Positions 31,531 through 40,487 of a DNA stretch of 64,000 nt are shown one piece after another. Origin of the DNA: Luteolibacter sp. (GTDB taxonomy: Bacteria > Verrucomicrobiota > Verrucomicrobiia > Verrucomicrobiales > Akkermansiaceae). Both the position numbers and the translations under genes were made by a program. The number at the start of each line of letters is the position of its first letter. Positions within the stretch are counted from its first letter, which is position 1. The stretch is taken from NCBI GenBank assembly GCA_030828305.1, contig JAURCU010000002.1:1-64000 (forward strand). The letters run 5' to 3'. A model generated the notes under the pieces. It was not told where the DNA came from. It did not search any database and saw nothing but the letters and a program-made list of their open reading frames with translations.

Positions 31531-31552
31531 GAGTTCGTTGCGCAAGTCTGGC

Positions 31553-32761
31553 TTAGGCAATTTTGAGAAGTGCCAACCCGAAAAGGGCGAGCATGATGGA
31601 GAGAATCCAAAAGCGGGTAATGACCTGGCTTTCGTGCCAGCCCAGCAGTTCAAAGTGGTGGTGAATGGGAGACATTTTGAAAATGCGCTTCTTGCGCAGC
31701 TTGAAGCTGCCAACCTGAAGGATGACGGAGGCCGCCTCCATCACGAACACGCCACCGATGATTACGAGCAGCAGTTCCTGCTTGGTGCAGATTGCGGCTG
31801 TGGCCAGGCCACCCCCGATGGCGAGGGATCCGGTGTCACCCATAAAAACTTTGGCCGGATGGCAATTGAACCAGAGAAAGCCGAAGGCGGCACCTGCCAG
31901 CGCCATCAGGAACACGGCGAGTTCACCGATGAGCGGGTTGTGGGGAATCACCAAATACTCCACACCCATGAAGTAATGACCGGCAAGATAAGCCAGCAAA
32001 GCGTAGGCCAGAGAACTGCTGATGGTACAACCCGTGGCCAGGCCGTCCAGGCCATCGGTCAGATTCACCGCGTTGGAGGTGGCGATGATGACAACCATGA
32101 AGAAGGGTATGGCGAAGATACCAAGATCAATGATGGGCTGCTTGAACAAAGGGAAGCAGATCGCACCGACACCTATGGCTTGTTTCTCTCCAAGTTCATT
32201 GAGTCCCAGCACAAAACCCGAATGGGGGCCATCACCCGAAATAGCCGGATGAAAATAGATGAAGCTGCCGGCAATGAGTGCAATGATCAATTGGCCTGCC
32301 AGCTTGGCCCGCGCGCTCAGACCATCGGACTTGCGCTGCTTGACCTTCTTGTAGTCATCGAGCAATCCGACCAGTCCGCAAGCTACCATGGTACAGACAC
32401 AGACGGCCACATGGGGATTGAGCGGTCGGCCACATACCAGCACGCCTATAACCACAGCAGCCAGAATCAACACACCTCCCATGGTGGGGGTTCCAATTTT
32501 TCCACCGTGCAATTCGGCCAGCTTGTGCACTTCGTCAGCCGTGCGAATCGGTTGGCCCACCTTCAGGGAAATCAGCTTGCAGATCACACGCGGCCCGATG
32601 ACCAGCGAGATCACAAAGGCCAACAAGCCAGCCGCGGCAGCACGAAAAGTGATGTATTGAAACAGGTTGAGGAACTTGCAAAAGTGAGCCCAACCGGTAT
32701 CACCCGCCGCTTTCTCGGCCTCGAAAGCCTGATGCCAGAAATCATATATGAGAGGGAGCAT
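31553..32761 (-). CDS. mraY: Phospho-N-acetylmuramoyl-pentapeptide-transferase
   Basis: GTPTMGGVLIL; NAVNLTDGLDGLATG; FMGDTGSLAIGG; MSPIHHHFELLGWHESQV. Confidence 0.96.
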   Translation of the reverse strand: MLPLIYDFWHQAFEAEKAAGDTGWAHFCKFLNLFQYITFRAAAAGLLAFVISLVIGPRVICKLISLKVGQPIRTADEVHKLAELHGGKIGTPTMGGVLILAAVVIGVLVCGRPLNPHVAVCVCTMVACGLVGLLDDYKKVKQRKSDGLSARAKLAGQLIIALIAGSFIYFHPAISGDGPHSGFVLGLNELGEKQAIGVGAICFPLFKQPIIDLGIFAIPFFMVVIIATSNAVNLTDGLDGLATGCTISSSLAYALLAYLAGHYFMGVEYLVIPHNPLIGELAVFLMALAGAAFGFLWFNCHPAKVFMGDTGSLAIGGGLATAAICTKQELLLVIIGGVFVMEAASVILQVGSFKLRKKRIFKMSPIHHHFELLGWHESQVITRFWILSIMLALFGLALLKIA

Positions 32762-32773
32762 GGTTCGTAAAAA

Positions 32774-34162
32774 TCAGTTTTTTGGAAATACCTGCTTCAT
32801 CAGGGTGTCGACCGCGGCAGCGCGGCTACCCTTGAAGAGCACCACGTCGCCGTCTGATACTTCCTTGGTCAGCCAGGCAGCTGCTTCATCGTTATCCTTG
32901 AAGAAGGGTGCGCTGCCCGCTCCTTCGGCGATGCCTTCGGCGCCGTCTCCGACAGCCAATACCCTCAGCCCGCTCTCAGCTGCAGCTTTACCAATCTTGA
33001 GGTGAGCCTCTGTGGCGTAGCGACCCAGTTCGGCCATGTGACCCATCACCATGAACTTACGGCCACCCGCATCGTGCGGGTAGTCCATCAGGGTCTCGAT
33101 GGCTGCCAACATGGACTCGGGATTGGCATTGTAGCTGTCATCGAACACATGAACGCCACCCGAATGGTAACTGCCTAGACGTCCCCCACTCAGTGCGGAC
33201 TCGCAAAGACCTGCGGCAATCTCATCAATTTGCACACCCAACTTCCAGCCAACCGCAGCGGCGAGCAGCGCATTTGTGACCATGTGACGTCCGGCCACCG
33301 GCAGCACGACTTCCTGGCTGCCGACTCCATCAATGATGAGTTGGAAGATGATACGATCCATCTCGAAGACAGGCTTTTCGGCGCGCACCAGACCCCGACC
33401 GTTGCCCACCGAAATCATCTGCGCCTTGGTGCGTTCGCGGAAGTAGGAGTTGTATTCGCAGATGGCAGGCACAAAGAGAATACCGTCTGCAGGCAAAGCA
33501 CGAGCCAATGACCCCTTCTCCTCGGCAATCATGTCACGGCTGCCGAGATTTTCGATATGCGCACTACCAATGTTGGTGATGATGCCGTAGCGCGGTTTGG
33601 CAATTTCACAGAGAGGTGCGATCTCGCCGGCGTGATTCATGCCCAATTCCCATACTGCAGCGCTATCTTGCTCGGTCGCAGAGAGCACGGAGAGCGGCAC
33701 CCCGATGTGGTTGTTGAGATTGCCTTGGGTGGAGCAGACCCGGAACTTGCGGGCGAGCACGGCCCTGGTGAAATCCTTGGTGCTGGTCTTGCCGTTGGAG
33801 CCGGTGATCGCCACCACTGGCACGGGAGAGCGGGTTGGATCGATCTGATCCAATTGGCGGCGCCACCAGCAGGCAAGCTTCTGCAGCGCGCTGAGAGTTT
33901 TCCTCACCTGAATCACCGCCTTGCCGGCAGGCACTTCCCCTCCCTGCCATTCATGAACCACTGCCACCGAGGCTCCCGCTCCAAGGGCTTCGGCCGCAAA
34001 GCTGTCGCCATCAAAGCGTTCACCGCTCAGGGCAAAAAAGGCGCAGCCTTCAGCCAGCTTGCGCGTGTCGGTGCCAACTCCACCACTCACGCAGGCCTGC
34101 GCATCGCCGATGACTGCGGCGCCGAGAATGCCGGCGAGTTCCTGGGCATTGAGGGTTTTCAT
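32774..34162 (-). CDS. murF: UDP-N-acetylmuramoyl-tripeptide--D-alanyl-D-alanine ligase
   Basis: AITGSNGKTSTKDF; DDSYNANPESMLAAI; VLFKGSRAAAVDTL. Confidence 0.94.
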   Translation of the reverse strand: MKTLNAQELAGILGAAVIGDAQACVSGGVGTDTRKLAEGCAFFALSGERFDGDSFAAEALGAGASVAVVHEWQGGEVPAGKAVIQVRKTLSALQKLACWWRRQLDQIDPTRSPVPVVAITGSNGKTSTKDFTRAVLARKFRVCSTQGNLNNHIGVPLSVLSATEQDSAAVWELGMNHAGEIAPLCEIAKPRYGIITNIGSAHIENLGSRDMIAEEKGSLARALPADGILFVPAICEYNSYFRERTKAQMISVGNGRGLVRAEKPVFEMDRIIFQLIIDGVGSQEVVLPVAGRHMVTNALLAAAVGWKLGVQIDEIAAGLCESALSGGRLGSYHSGGVHVFDDSYNANPESMLAAIETLMDYPHDAGGRKFMVMGHMAELGRYATEAHLKIGKAAAESGLRVLAVGDGAEGIAEGAGSAPFFKDNDEAAAWLTKEVSDGDVVLFKGSRAAAVDTLMKQVFPKN

Positions 34163-35661
34163 CGGTTCTGGGAAATGTTCTCGGCGCGGTCGCGCAGGGC
34201 CTTGGAGGCTACTTTTCTGTCGTCAAAGTCATTGGTTTCGGTGGCCAGTTGCTGGTAGGTTTCGTGGCCCTTGCCCGCGATCAGGATGATTTCACCCGAG
34301 CGCGCATGCTTGACGGCATAGTCGATGGCCTCGGCTCGGTCAGTGATGCTGACGTGGGCCCTGCCCTTCAGGCCGGACTCAATCTGGCGGATGATGGTCT
34401 CGGGATCTTCCGAACGCGGGTTGTCCGAGGTGATGACCAGGGCATCGCTGTGACGTGCTGCCGCCTGCCCCATGAGCGGTCGCTTGCCGGCGTCACGCTC
34501 GCCACCGCAACCAAACACGGTGATCAGTCGACGCGGATCGAGCTCACGCACAGCCCTGCAGGCATTATCAAGAGCATCCGGCGTGTGGGCGTAATCGACA
34601 AACACCGTTGCACCACCCGCCTGCCCGATGTGCTGCATGCGCCCGGGAACCTGAGGTGCGTCAGTCAGTGCAGCTACCGCCTCGCGTGGCTTGATACCAC
34701 AGGCACTGGCAGCCGTGATGGCGGCCAACACATTGTAGGCATTGAAGCGACCGATGTAGGGCGCGCGCACCAGCCACTGCTTGGAAGCCGTGCTCAATTC
34801 GAACTCCATGCCACGCGGATTTTGGCGCAGATTGTTGGCGCGGAAATCGCAGGATACCCCAAATCCGTAGCGGATGACCTTCATGCCCTTCTTATCGAGT
34901 CGCTCCGCCAGCTTTATGCCATAGGCATCGTCAATGTTGATCACGGCCACCGGCTTCTTGCCCATGGGGTCGTCGGCCAACGCCATGAACCAGGAAGCCT
35001 TGGCCTCGAAGTAGTTTTCCAGATTACCGTGGTAGTCGAGATGGTCCTGGGTCAGATTGCTGAACACGCAGGCATCGAAAGCGGTGGCCGCCACACGTCT
35101 CTGGTGGATACCGTGGGAAGAAACCTCCAGGGCCACACCGCGACAGGCGTTGTCACGCATGCGGGCCAGCAAGCGGCTCAGCTCAATTGCACCGGGCGTG
35201 GTATGGGTGGCGAACTCGCGACTGCGGCCGTCATCGACTACGATGGTTCCCAACAAACCGGCCTGATGCCAAGCCGTCTTCATGATGTGATGGATGAGAA
35301 AAGTGGTGGTAGTTTTACCATTCGTACCAGTCACTCCGACCAGCTTCATGTCGGCGGAGGGATTGCCATGGAAGACGGATCCTATGACGGCTGCCGCAAA
35401 GCGACCGTCCTTCACCTGCACCCAGGCCAGTGAGCCGTCGAGATCAGCGGGTGCAGCTTTCTCGGCAATGATGGCGAGGGCTCCAGACCGGATCGCATCC
35501 TCAATGAAATCGTGACCGTCCCGACTGACTCCGCGAATAGCGATGAAGGCGTCTCCCCGGGTCACTTCACGCGAGGACACCCGCAGACCACCAATTTCAA
35601 GATCGGCAGATCCGGTGAGCAGGGCACCCTTCAGGGGAGCAATCAATTCACGCAGTGTCAT
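34159..35661 (-). CDS. murE: UDP-N-acetylmuramoyl-L-alanyl-D-glutamate--2,6-diaminopimelate ligase
   Basis: GVTGTNGKTTTTFLIHH; NLTQDHLDYHGN; VDYAHTPDALDNACRAVRE; TSDNPRSEDPE (DNPR motif suggests meso-DAP). Confidence 0.94.
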   Translation of the reverse strand: MTLRELIAPLKGALLTGSADLEIGGLRVSSREVTRGDAFIAIRGVSRDGHDFIEDAIRSGALAIIAEKAAPADLDGSLAWVQVKDGRFAAAVIGSVFHGNPSADMKLVGVTGTNGKTTTTFLIHHIMKTAWHQAGLLGTIVVDDGRSREFATHTTPGAIELSRLLARMRDNACRGVALEVSSHGIHQRRVAATAFDACVFSNLTQDHLDYHGNLENYFEAKASWFMALADDPMGKKPVAVINIDDAYGIKLAERLDKKGMKVIRYGFGVSCDFRANNLRQNPRGMEFELSTASKQWLVRAPYIGRFNAYNVLAAITAASACGIKPREAVAALTDAPQVPGRMQHIGQAGGATVFVDYAHTPDALDNACRAVRELDPRRLITVFGCGGERDAGKRPLMGQAAARHSDALVITSDNPRSEDPETIIRQIESGLKGRAHVSITDRAEAIDYAVKHARSGEIILIAGKGHETYQQLATETNDFDDRKVASKALRDRAENISQNR

Positions 35662-37580
35662 GGGTTAGCGGCGACGTCGACCGGGACGGCTTCGGTGGGT
35701 TCGAGATTGAGATAACTGGCAGCGCGCACCCCGATTCGACTGAAGATGGGTGCAGCGATGGTTCCGCCATAGATCTTGAGTTCCTTGTCCTCGGGACGCG
35801 GGTCATCAACCACCACAAGGCAGACAAAAGCTGGATTCTCCGCGGGCATCATACCGACAAAAGAAACGATGTAGTGACCTTCAAGATAGCCCACTCCCTC
35901 CACATACTTGCGGGCAGTGCCCGTCTTGCCTGCCACTTCATGACCAGGCACTGCAGCTAAGGTTGCAGTGCCGCCTTGCGTGGTCACCGACTTGAGGGCA
36001 GTGCGCATTTTCCTGGCAGTTTGGGCCTTGATCACCTGACGCACTATCCGGGGATGAAACTCCTCAACCACTGTGCCATCGTTAGCCACCAGTGCCTTCA
36101 CGATCTGTGGGCGACGCAATTGACCATCACCCGCAAGGACTCCATAAGCGGCCGCCATCTGCAGCGGGGTGACATTTGTTGCGTAACCGAAGGAAGCGCG
36201 CGAAAAATCAACCGGATTACCGGTGTTTTCAGCCATGCCTGCACTCTCACCACTCAGCGCAATACCGGTTTTACTACCAAAGCCGAAATCATGGAGGTAG
36301 CGATAGAAGCGCTCCGCACCCAGCATCCTGGCCAACTTGTAGGTGCCGATATTATTCGATTTCTTGAGCACCTCTATGAAACTGAGATCTCCTTTTGGAT
36401 AGGCATCCTTCACGGTCACCGGGCCATCTTTATAATTACCCCAATGGCAATGGATGATGCTTGTAAGCGAGACGAGTCTACGATCAAGCGCACCGGCAGC
36501 CGCCACCACCTTGATGGTTGAACCGGGCTCATAGACCGCCTGCAAGGCATAGTTGTAACCGTTCTCCACGACTTTGTCGCGATTGTTGAGGTTGAAGTGG
36601 GGACGGCTCGCCATCGCAAGCAGCTCGCCGGTCTTGGGATCTAGCATCACCACAGCACCCTTCTTGGCATTGAACTCACGCAGGCCCTTGTCGAGTTCCT
36701 CTTCGGCGATGGACTGCAGGCCCATGTCGATGGTCAACTGCACATTGAGTCCGGCACGTGGCGGCAAAAGGCTGGACTCGTCACCGGGCACGAGCAGACC
36801 GCGTGCATCACGACGGTGTTCGCGCCAGCCGTCACGACCCACGAGATAAGCTTCCATGGTGCGCTCAATGCCCATGCGACCGACCACGCGGTATTCCGGT
36901 TGTCCGTCCTCTCCGATTTCCTCCACCTCACCGGTAATTCCCAATAGATGGGTGGCACGGTCTGGGGTGGTATACCAGCGCTTGATAGAGTTCTGGAATG
37001 CGAAACCCTCGATCCAGTTTTCAGCGACCACCTGCCTGAGATCCTCGGCAGTGTCCTCGGGAAGATCCTTGACCAAGGGCACCCACGTGCCGCGGCTTTC
37101 ATCAATGCGCTTGCGCAAATCGTCGCGCTTCATTTCCAGTGGTCGAGCCAGAATTCCGATGGCGAAGTCAAAGTGGCGCGCGACAATTTCCTCGGGCTTG
37201 TAATGGGCGAGAATCTCGCCGCGCAAGGAGCGGATGCGGCGAGCGCGCTCCTTGTCATTCAGTTCGTCCCAGCCCTTCTCCATGCTCGCTTCCTGATAGG
37301 CGAGTCCGTAGCTGACCACCTTGGGATCCCTGAGATGGTTCTTATCCACGTAAAGCGTGGAAACCGGCACACTCTTCGCGAGAGGCTCTTCATTGCGGTC
37401 GACAATCAGTCCCCGCATAGCCGCAAGTCTCTCGACACGAAAGAAGGCCTTCAGCGAACTTTCGGCGTAGCGCGCGCGATCGACCCATTGGATCTGGATC
37501 AACCGGGCGGAAAGCACACTGAGCCCGATCATCATGAACAAGCACAGAAGCAGGCAACGTGTCTGAAAGGATTTACTCAA
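35658..37580 (-). CDS. ftsI: Penicillin-binding protein 2 / peptidoglycan transpeptidase FtsI
   Basis: YEPGSTIKVVAA (SxxK); KKSNN; KTGTARKYVEG; MLDPKTGELLAMASRP. Confidence 0.93.
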   Translation of the reverse strand: MSKSFQTRCLLLCLFMMIGLSVLSARLIQIQWVDRARYAESSLKAFFRVERLAAMRGLIVDRNEEPLAKSVPVSTLYVDKNHLRDPKVVSYGLAYQEASMEKGWDELNDKERARRIRSLRGEILAHYKPEEIVARHFDFAIGILARPLEMKRDDLRKRIDESRGTWVPLVKDLPEDTAEDLRQVVAENWIEGFAFQNSIKRWYTTPDRATHLLGITGEVEEIGEDGQPEYRVVGRMGIERTMEAYLVGRDGWREHRRDARGLLVPGDESSLLPPRAGLNVQLTIDMGLQSIAEEELDKGLREFNAKKGAVVMLDPKTGELLAMASRPHFNLNNRDKVVENGYNYALQAVYEPGSTIKVVAAAGALDRRLVSLTSIIHCHWGNYKDGPVTVKDAYPKGDLSFIEVLKKSNNIGTYKLARMLGAERFYRYLHDFGFGSKTGIALSGESAGMAENTGNPVDFSRASFGYATNVTPLQMAAAYGVLAGDGQLRRPQIVKALVANDGTVVEEFHPRIVRQVIKAQTARKMRTALKSVTTQGGTATLAAVPGHEVAGKTGTARKYVEGVGYLEGHYIVSFVGMMPAENPAFVCLVVVDDPRPEDKELKIYGGTIAAPIFSRIGVRAASYLNLEPTEAVPVDVAANP

Positions 37581-37581
37581 A

Positions 37582-37923
37582 TTAGGGACTGTTCGAAGCG
37601 ACGCTACCGGGTGGCTTGGGTTTCACCCGGATCTCTTCCACCACCGCAACCGAGATCGGCCGCAGGCGAGAACCCTGCTCTTCGAGCCGCTTGCGGATGA
37701 GGTAGCGGTTGAGCAACTGGTCGGTACGCATGTCAGTGGTGCGGATCTCGAGCCGGCAGTGTTCAATACCGCGAGAAATCTCATCGATCTCGCGGGTGAT
37801 CTGGATCTGGCGATTCTTGTAATAAACGTAAAGCACTCCACCCGCAGCCCCGATGGTCACGGTCAGAATCACCGCGATGATGGCGCATGCGGAGGTCTTG
37901 GGCTGGTCTTTGCGGCGGTTCAT
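37582..37923 (-). CDS. FtsL-like small bitopic division protein
   Basis: Between rsmH and ftsI; one TM (ACAIIAVILTVTIGAAGGVLYVYY) followed by coiled-coil. Confidence 0.7.
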   Translation of the reverse strand: MNRRKDQPKTSACAIIAVILTVTIGAAGGVLYVYYKNRQIQITREIDEISRGIEHCRLEIRTTDMRTDQLLNRYLIRKRLEEQGSRLRPISVAVVEEIRVKPKPPGSVASNSP

Positions 37924-38933
37924 CAACTTTGGTGTTCGAGGAGACTGGCAACCCGCAGTTTGGCACTGCGGGCACGGGGATTGATGCTGACTTCGGCCTG
38001 GGTGGGAGCAATGGCCTTGCGCGCCAGCAGTTTGAATTGGCAATCGGGATTGGGTCGTGGCTGGGCCCATGCCGGATTGTCGAGAAACTCGGTAGAGCGA
38101 GCCTTCAGGAAGCGCTTCACCATGCGGTCTTCGAGACTGTGGAAGGTGATCACCAGCAGACGACCTCCGGGCTTTAGCAAACGCGGCACGGCTTCAAGAG
38201 CATGCTGCAAGCTCTCAAGCTCCTCGTTGACCGCCATGCGGATGGCCTGGAAGGTACGAGTGGCCGGATGGATGCGACCCTGACGACCGACAGCTTTCTC
38301 AATGCAGTCGGCAAGATCCAGAGTGGTTGTAAAGAGCTTCTCGGCGCGGCGCTCGATGATGGCCGCAACGATGCGGCGCGCTCTCTTTTCTTCACCGTAT
38401 TCACGCAGGATGCGCAGCAAGTCGACTTCGGGCCATTGATTGACCACCTCTGCCGCGCTACGCGGACTACTCGGACCCATGCGCATATCCAAGGGGCCTT
38501 CGCGCATGAAGGAGAAGCCGCGCTCGGCACTGTCGAGCTGGTGCGAGGAAACGCCAAGATCAAGCAGCAGCCCATCGGCCATTTGGATGGAAGCATCACC
38601 CGCAACTTCACAGTGATTGCCTTCCCAGGTGGAAAAACGCTCGCCGAAACGAGCCAGACGCTTGGAGGCATGAGCCAATGCTTCCGGATCGCGGTCCACA
38701 CCAAGCACCGTGGCACCGGCCTTGAGAAAGAGTTCGCTGTGGCCACCGCCGCCGAGGGTGCCATCAATGATGAACTTGCCCTCGGCTGGCTGCATCCACT
38801 CGATGACTTCGGCGGGAAACACCGGGGCATGATACGAAGCGACCCCGCCGGCTTCAGCCGTGGGGTCGGACTCCGTACTTTGGAGAGTTGACGATGGCCA
38901 CGCGGGCAACCAGCCAGAAGCCGCGCGGGCCAT
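37923..38933 (-). CDS. rsmH: 16S rRNA (cytosine1402-N4)-methyltransferase RsmH
   Basis: HAPVFPAEVIEWM; IDGTLGGGGHSELFL; DLGVSSHQLDSAERGFSF; TRTFQAIRMAVNEEL; VITFHSLEDRMVKRF. Confidence 0.93.
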   Translation of the reverse strand: MARAASGWLPAWPSSTLQSTESDPTAEAGGVASYHAPVFPAEVIEWMQPAEGKFIIDGTLGGGGHSELFLKAGATVLGVDRDPEALAHASKRLARFGERFSTWEGNHCEVAGDASIQMADGLLLDLGVSSHQLDSAERGFSFMREGPLDMRMGPSSPRSAAEVVNQWPEVDLLRILREYGEEKRARRIVAAIIERRAEKLFTTTLDLADCIEKAVGRQGRIHPATRTFQAIRMAVNEELESLQHALEAVPRLLKPGGRLLVITFHSLEDRMVKRFLKARSTEFLDNPAWAQPRPNPDCQFKLLARKAIAPTQAEVSINPRARSAKLRVASLLEHQS

Positions 38934-39227
38934 CGTAGCAATTGACGAGTGAAGCTCTGTCCCTAGAAGCTTCAAACGCCCAGCCAAAAAGTCCCCGGAA
39001 TGCTGCGCCAACAACCAACCAGAAGTGGCGCAGACATCCCGTTGTGATGCAGAGCAGTGCGCCGTCCCTTGCGCAATGCCCCGCTGGGAAAAGTGGGAAC
39101 TTGGAAAAAATGGGGAAATGGAAACCAAACCTGAAGCGTGCCCGGCTACGCATGGACCCGCAGCAAAGCGGGTCGGCTCAAGCGCCAGAGTTGAAGGGTG
39201 ACACAACATCACGAACTAAACAGAAGA

Positions 39228-39299
39228 GGTTGGAATCGGGGTTTGGGTTTGATGGTGGGAACCGGGGTTTGGGCTTGATGGTGGGAACCGGGGTTTGGA
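39228..39299. repeat. Tandem repeat, 26-bp unit, about 2.3 clear copies plus a degenerate leading part
   Basis: ggggtttgggtttgatggtgggaacc (39238-39263) / ggggtttgggcttgatggtgggaacc (39264-39289) / ggggtttgga. Confidence 0.9.
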
Positions 39300-39336
39300 T
39301 GAGTTGAGGGCAGGTGGGAGATGGGTTGCTACGGAT

Positions 39337-39795
39337 TTAGAAGATCCCGAGTCCATCGTCCTCTTGCTGATCGGTCTCGATTTCTAAGAGCTTGTCGAAG
39401 TTGGCTTTGCTCCAGATCTGGAAATGGGTTCCGCGACCAGCGAGCATGATTTCAGAGTCAGCAGCGATGCTGGCCTTCTCGCTGAGATCCTTGGGGACGA
39501 GGAGTTTGCCCTGATCATTGAGCGTCACTTCGCGGCAGAGCATCGCGAGTTTGCCCAGCATCTTGCCTTTTTCGGCAGGAGTCTTGTTGCTCTCATTGAT
39601 GATCTGAACGCGCTCGGCGTAGGCGGCTTCACTGAGTGCTTTGACCACAGGCATGTCGTAGTCCTTGGAGAACAACAAGAACAGGGGGCGGCCTTGCTCG
39701 GGACGCCAAGCGGGCTGGATGGAAACCCGATACTTCGAGTCCATCTTGGCCGGCTTGAAGCCTTTGTAGCGTTGTTCAAATTCACTCACGGGCAC
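39337..39795 (-). CDS. mraZ: Division/cell wall cluster transcriptional regulator MraZ
   Basis: First gene of dcw cluster; FKPAKMDSKYRVSIQPAWRP; LCREVTLNDQGKLLVPKDL; likely GTG start (39795 or 39789). Confidence 0.85.
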   Translation of the reverse strand: MPVSEFEQRYKGFKPAKMDSKYRVSIQPAWRPEQGRPLFLLFSKDYDMPVVKALSEAAYAERVQIINESNKTPAEKGKMLGKLAMLCREVTLNDQGKLLVPKDLSEKASIAADSEIMLAGRGTHFQIWSKANFDKLLEIETDQQEDDGLGIF

Positions 39796-40318
39796 GATTG
39801 GGGCAAACAGTGGTATTGAAGTACACTGAAACACACCAAAAGCGCAACGAAAAACACAGGAAAAATAAAGTATTTCAACGAGCATTGAAAATCAGAGACT
39901 TATCAATCTAAAGACTGCGCAAATTTCCACGATTTCGAGCCAAAATGAACCCCTTTGGACTCAATATTATAAAAATATCACTCAAATTTCAAAAAATTAG
40001 AGCCATTCGGAAGATGTGGTGTACTTATCCAGCCCCATTTCCACCCTCGGTATGTAAAATCAGCCACGCGAGCCGGGCCAGACGCTCAGATCTACTCAAC
40101 ATGGTTGATTTGAGTCCTTTGGAGCCCGCAACAGTGGCGCTTTCTGGAAAAAGTGAGTGCACGCTGCATCGAGCGATAAAAGCACACAGAGACCAAGATT
40201 CAGCGAACTACTTACCTTTTTGGGAGCCCATAAGAGTTTCAGATTGGCCATGACGACAAAAAACTACCGTCATCATAAAAACCAAGAATTTCGAGAACAC
40301 CGATTGCATGTCTTCTCC

Positions 40319-40459
40319 ACCAGGTCGCCGATGCGGCATGTGTAGTTGTTAGCGCTGGGTGGATCTCCACCCAGCGAAGTGTTGAAGAAAACCTCAATAC
40401 GGGCTGAAGCAGTGGAGAGAGCGCCCACATGCCGCATCCACGGGCCTTTTCAACCTGGT
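40319..40459. ncRNA. Candidate structured RNA or palindromic element (nested long stem-loop), strand unknown
   Basis: ACCAGGT(40319-40325)/ACCTGGT(40453-40459); GATGCGGCATGTG(40330-40342)/CACATGCCGCATC(40426-40438), 13/13 bp; inner hairpin CGCTGGGTGGATCTCCACCCAGCG (40353-40376). Confidence 0.4.
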
Positions 40460-40487
40460 ATCGCACTGGCGTGTCTGATGACTCCAC

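Noticed and set aside
31454-32770. 438-aa plus-strand ORF antisense to mraY
   Set aside because: Composition (His/Gln/Asp-rich) and exact overlap with mraY indicate a shadow ORF.
34249-35433. 394-aa plus-strand ORF antisense to murE
   Set aside because: Shadow ORF of a clearly identified murE.
38934-39212. 93-aa N-terminal extension of rsmH in the ORF track
   Set aside because: Low-complexity Ser/His-rich translation of the spacer; RsmH homology begins near residue 110 of the long ORF, consistent with ATG at 38933.
40239-40487. 82-aa minus-strand ORF downstream of ispA
   Set aside because: Lies across the nested stem-loop at 40319-40459; the repeated-looking peptide is explained by the inverted-repeat DNA, and no domain is visible.
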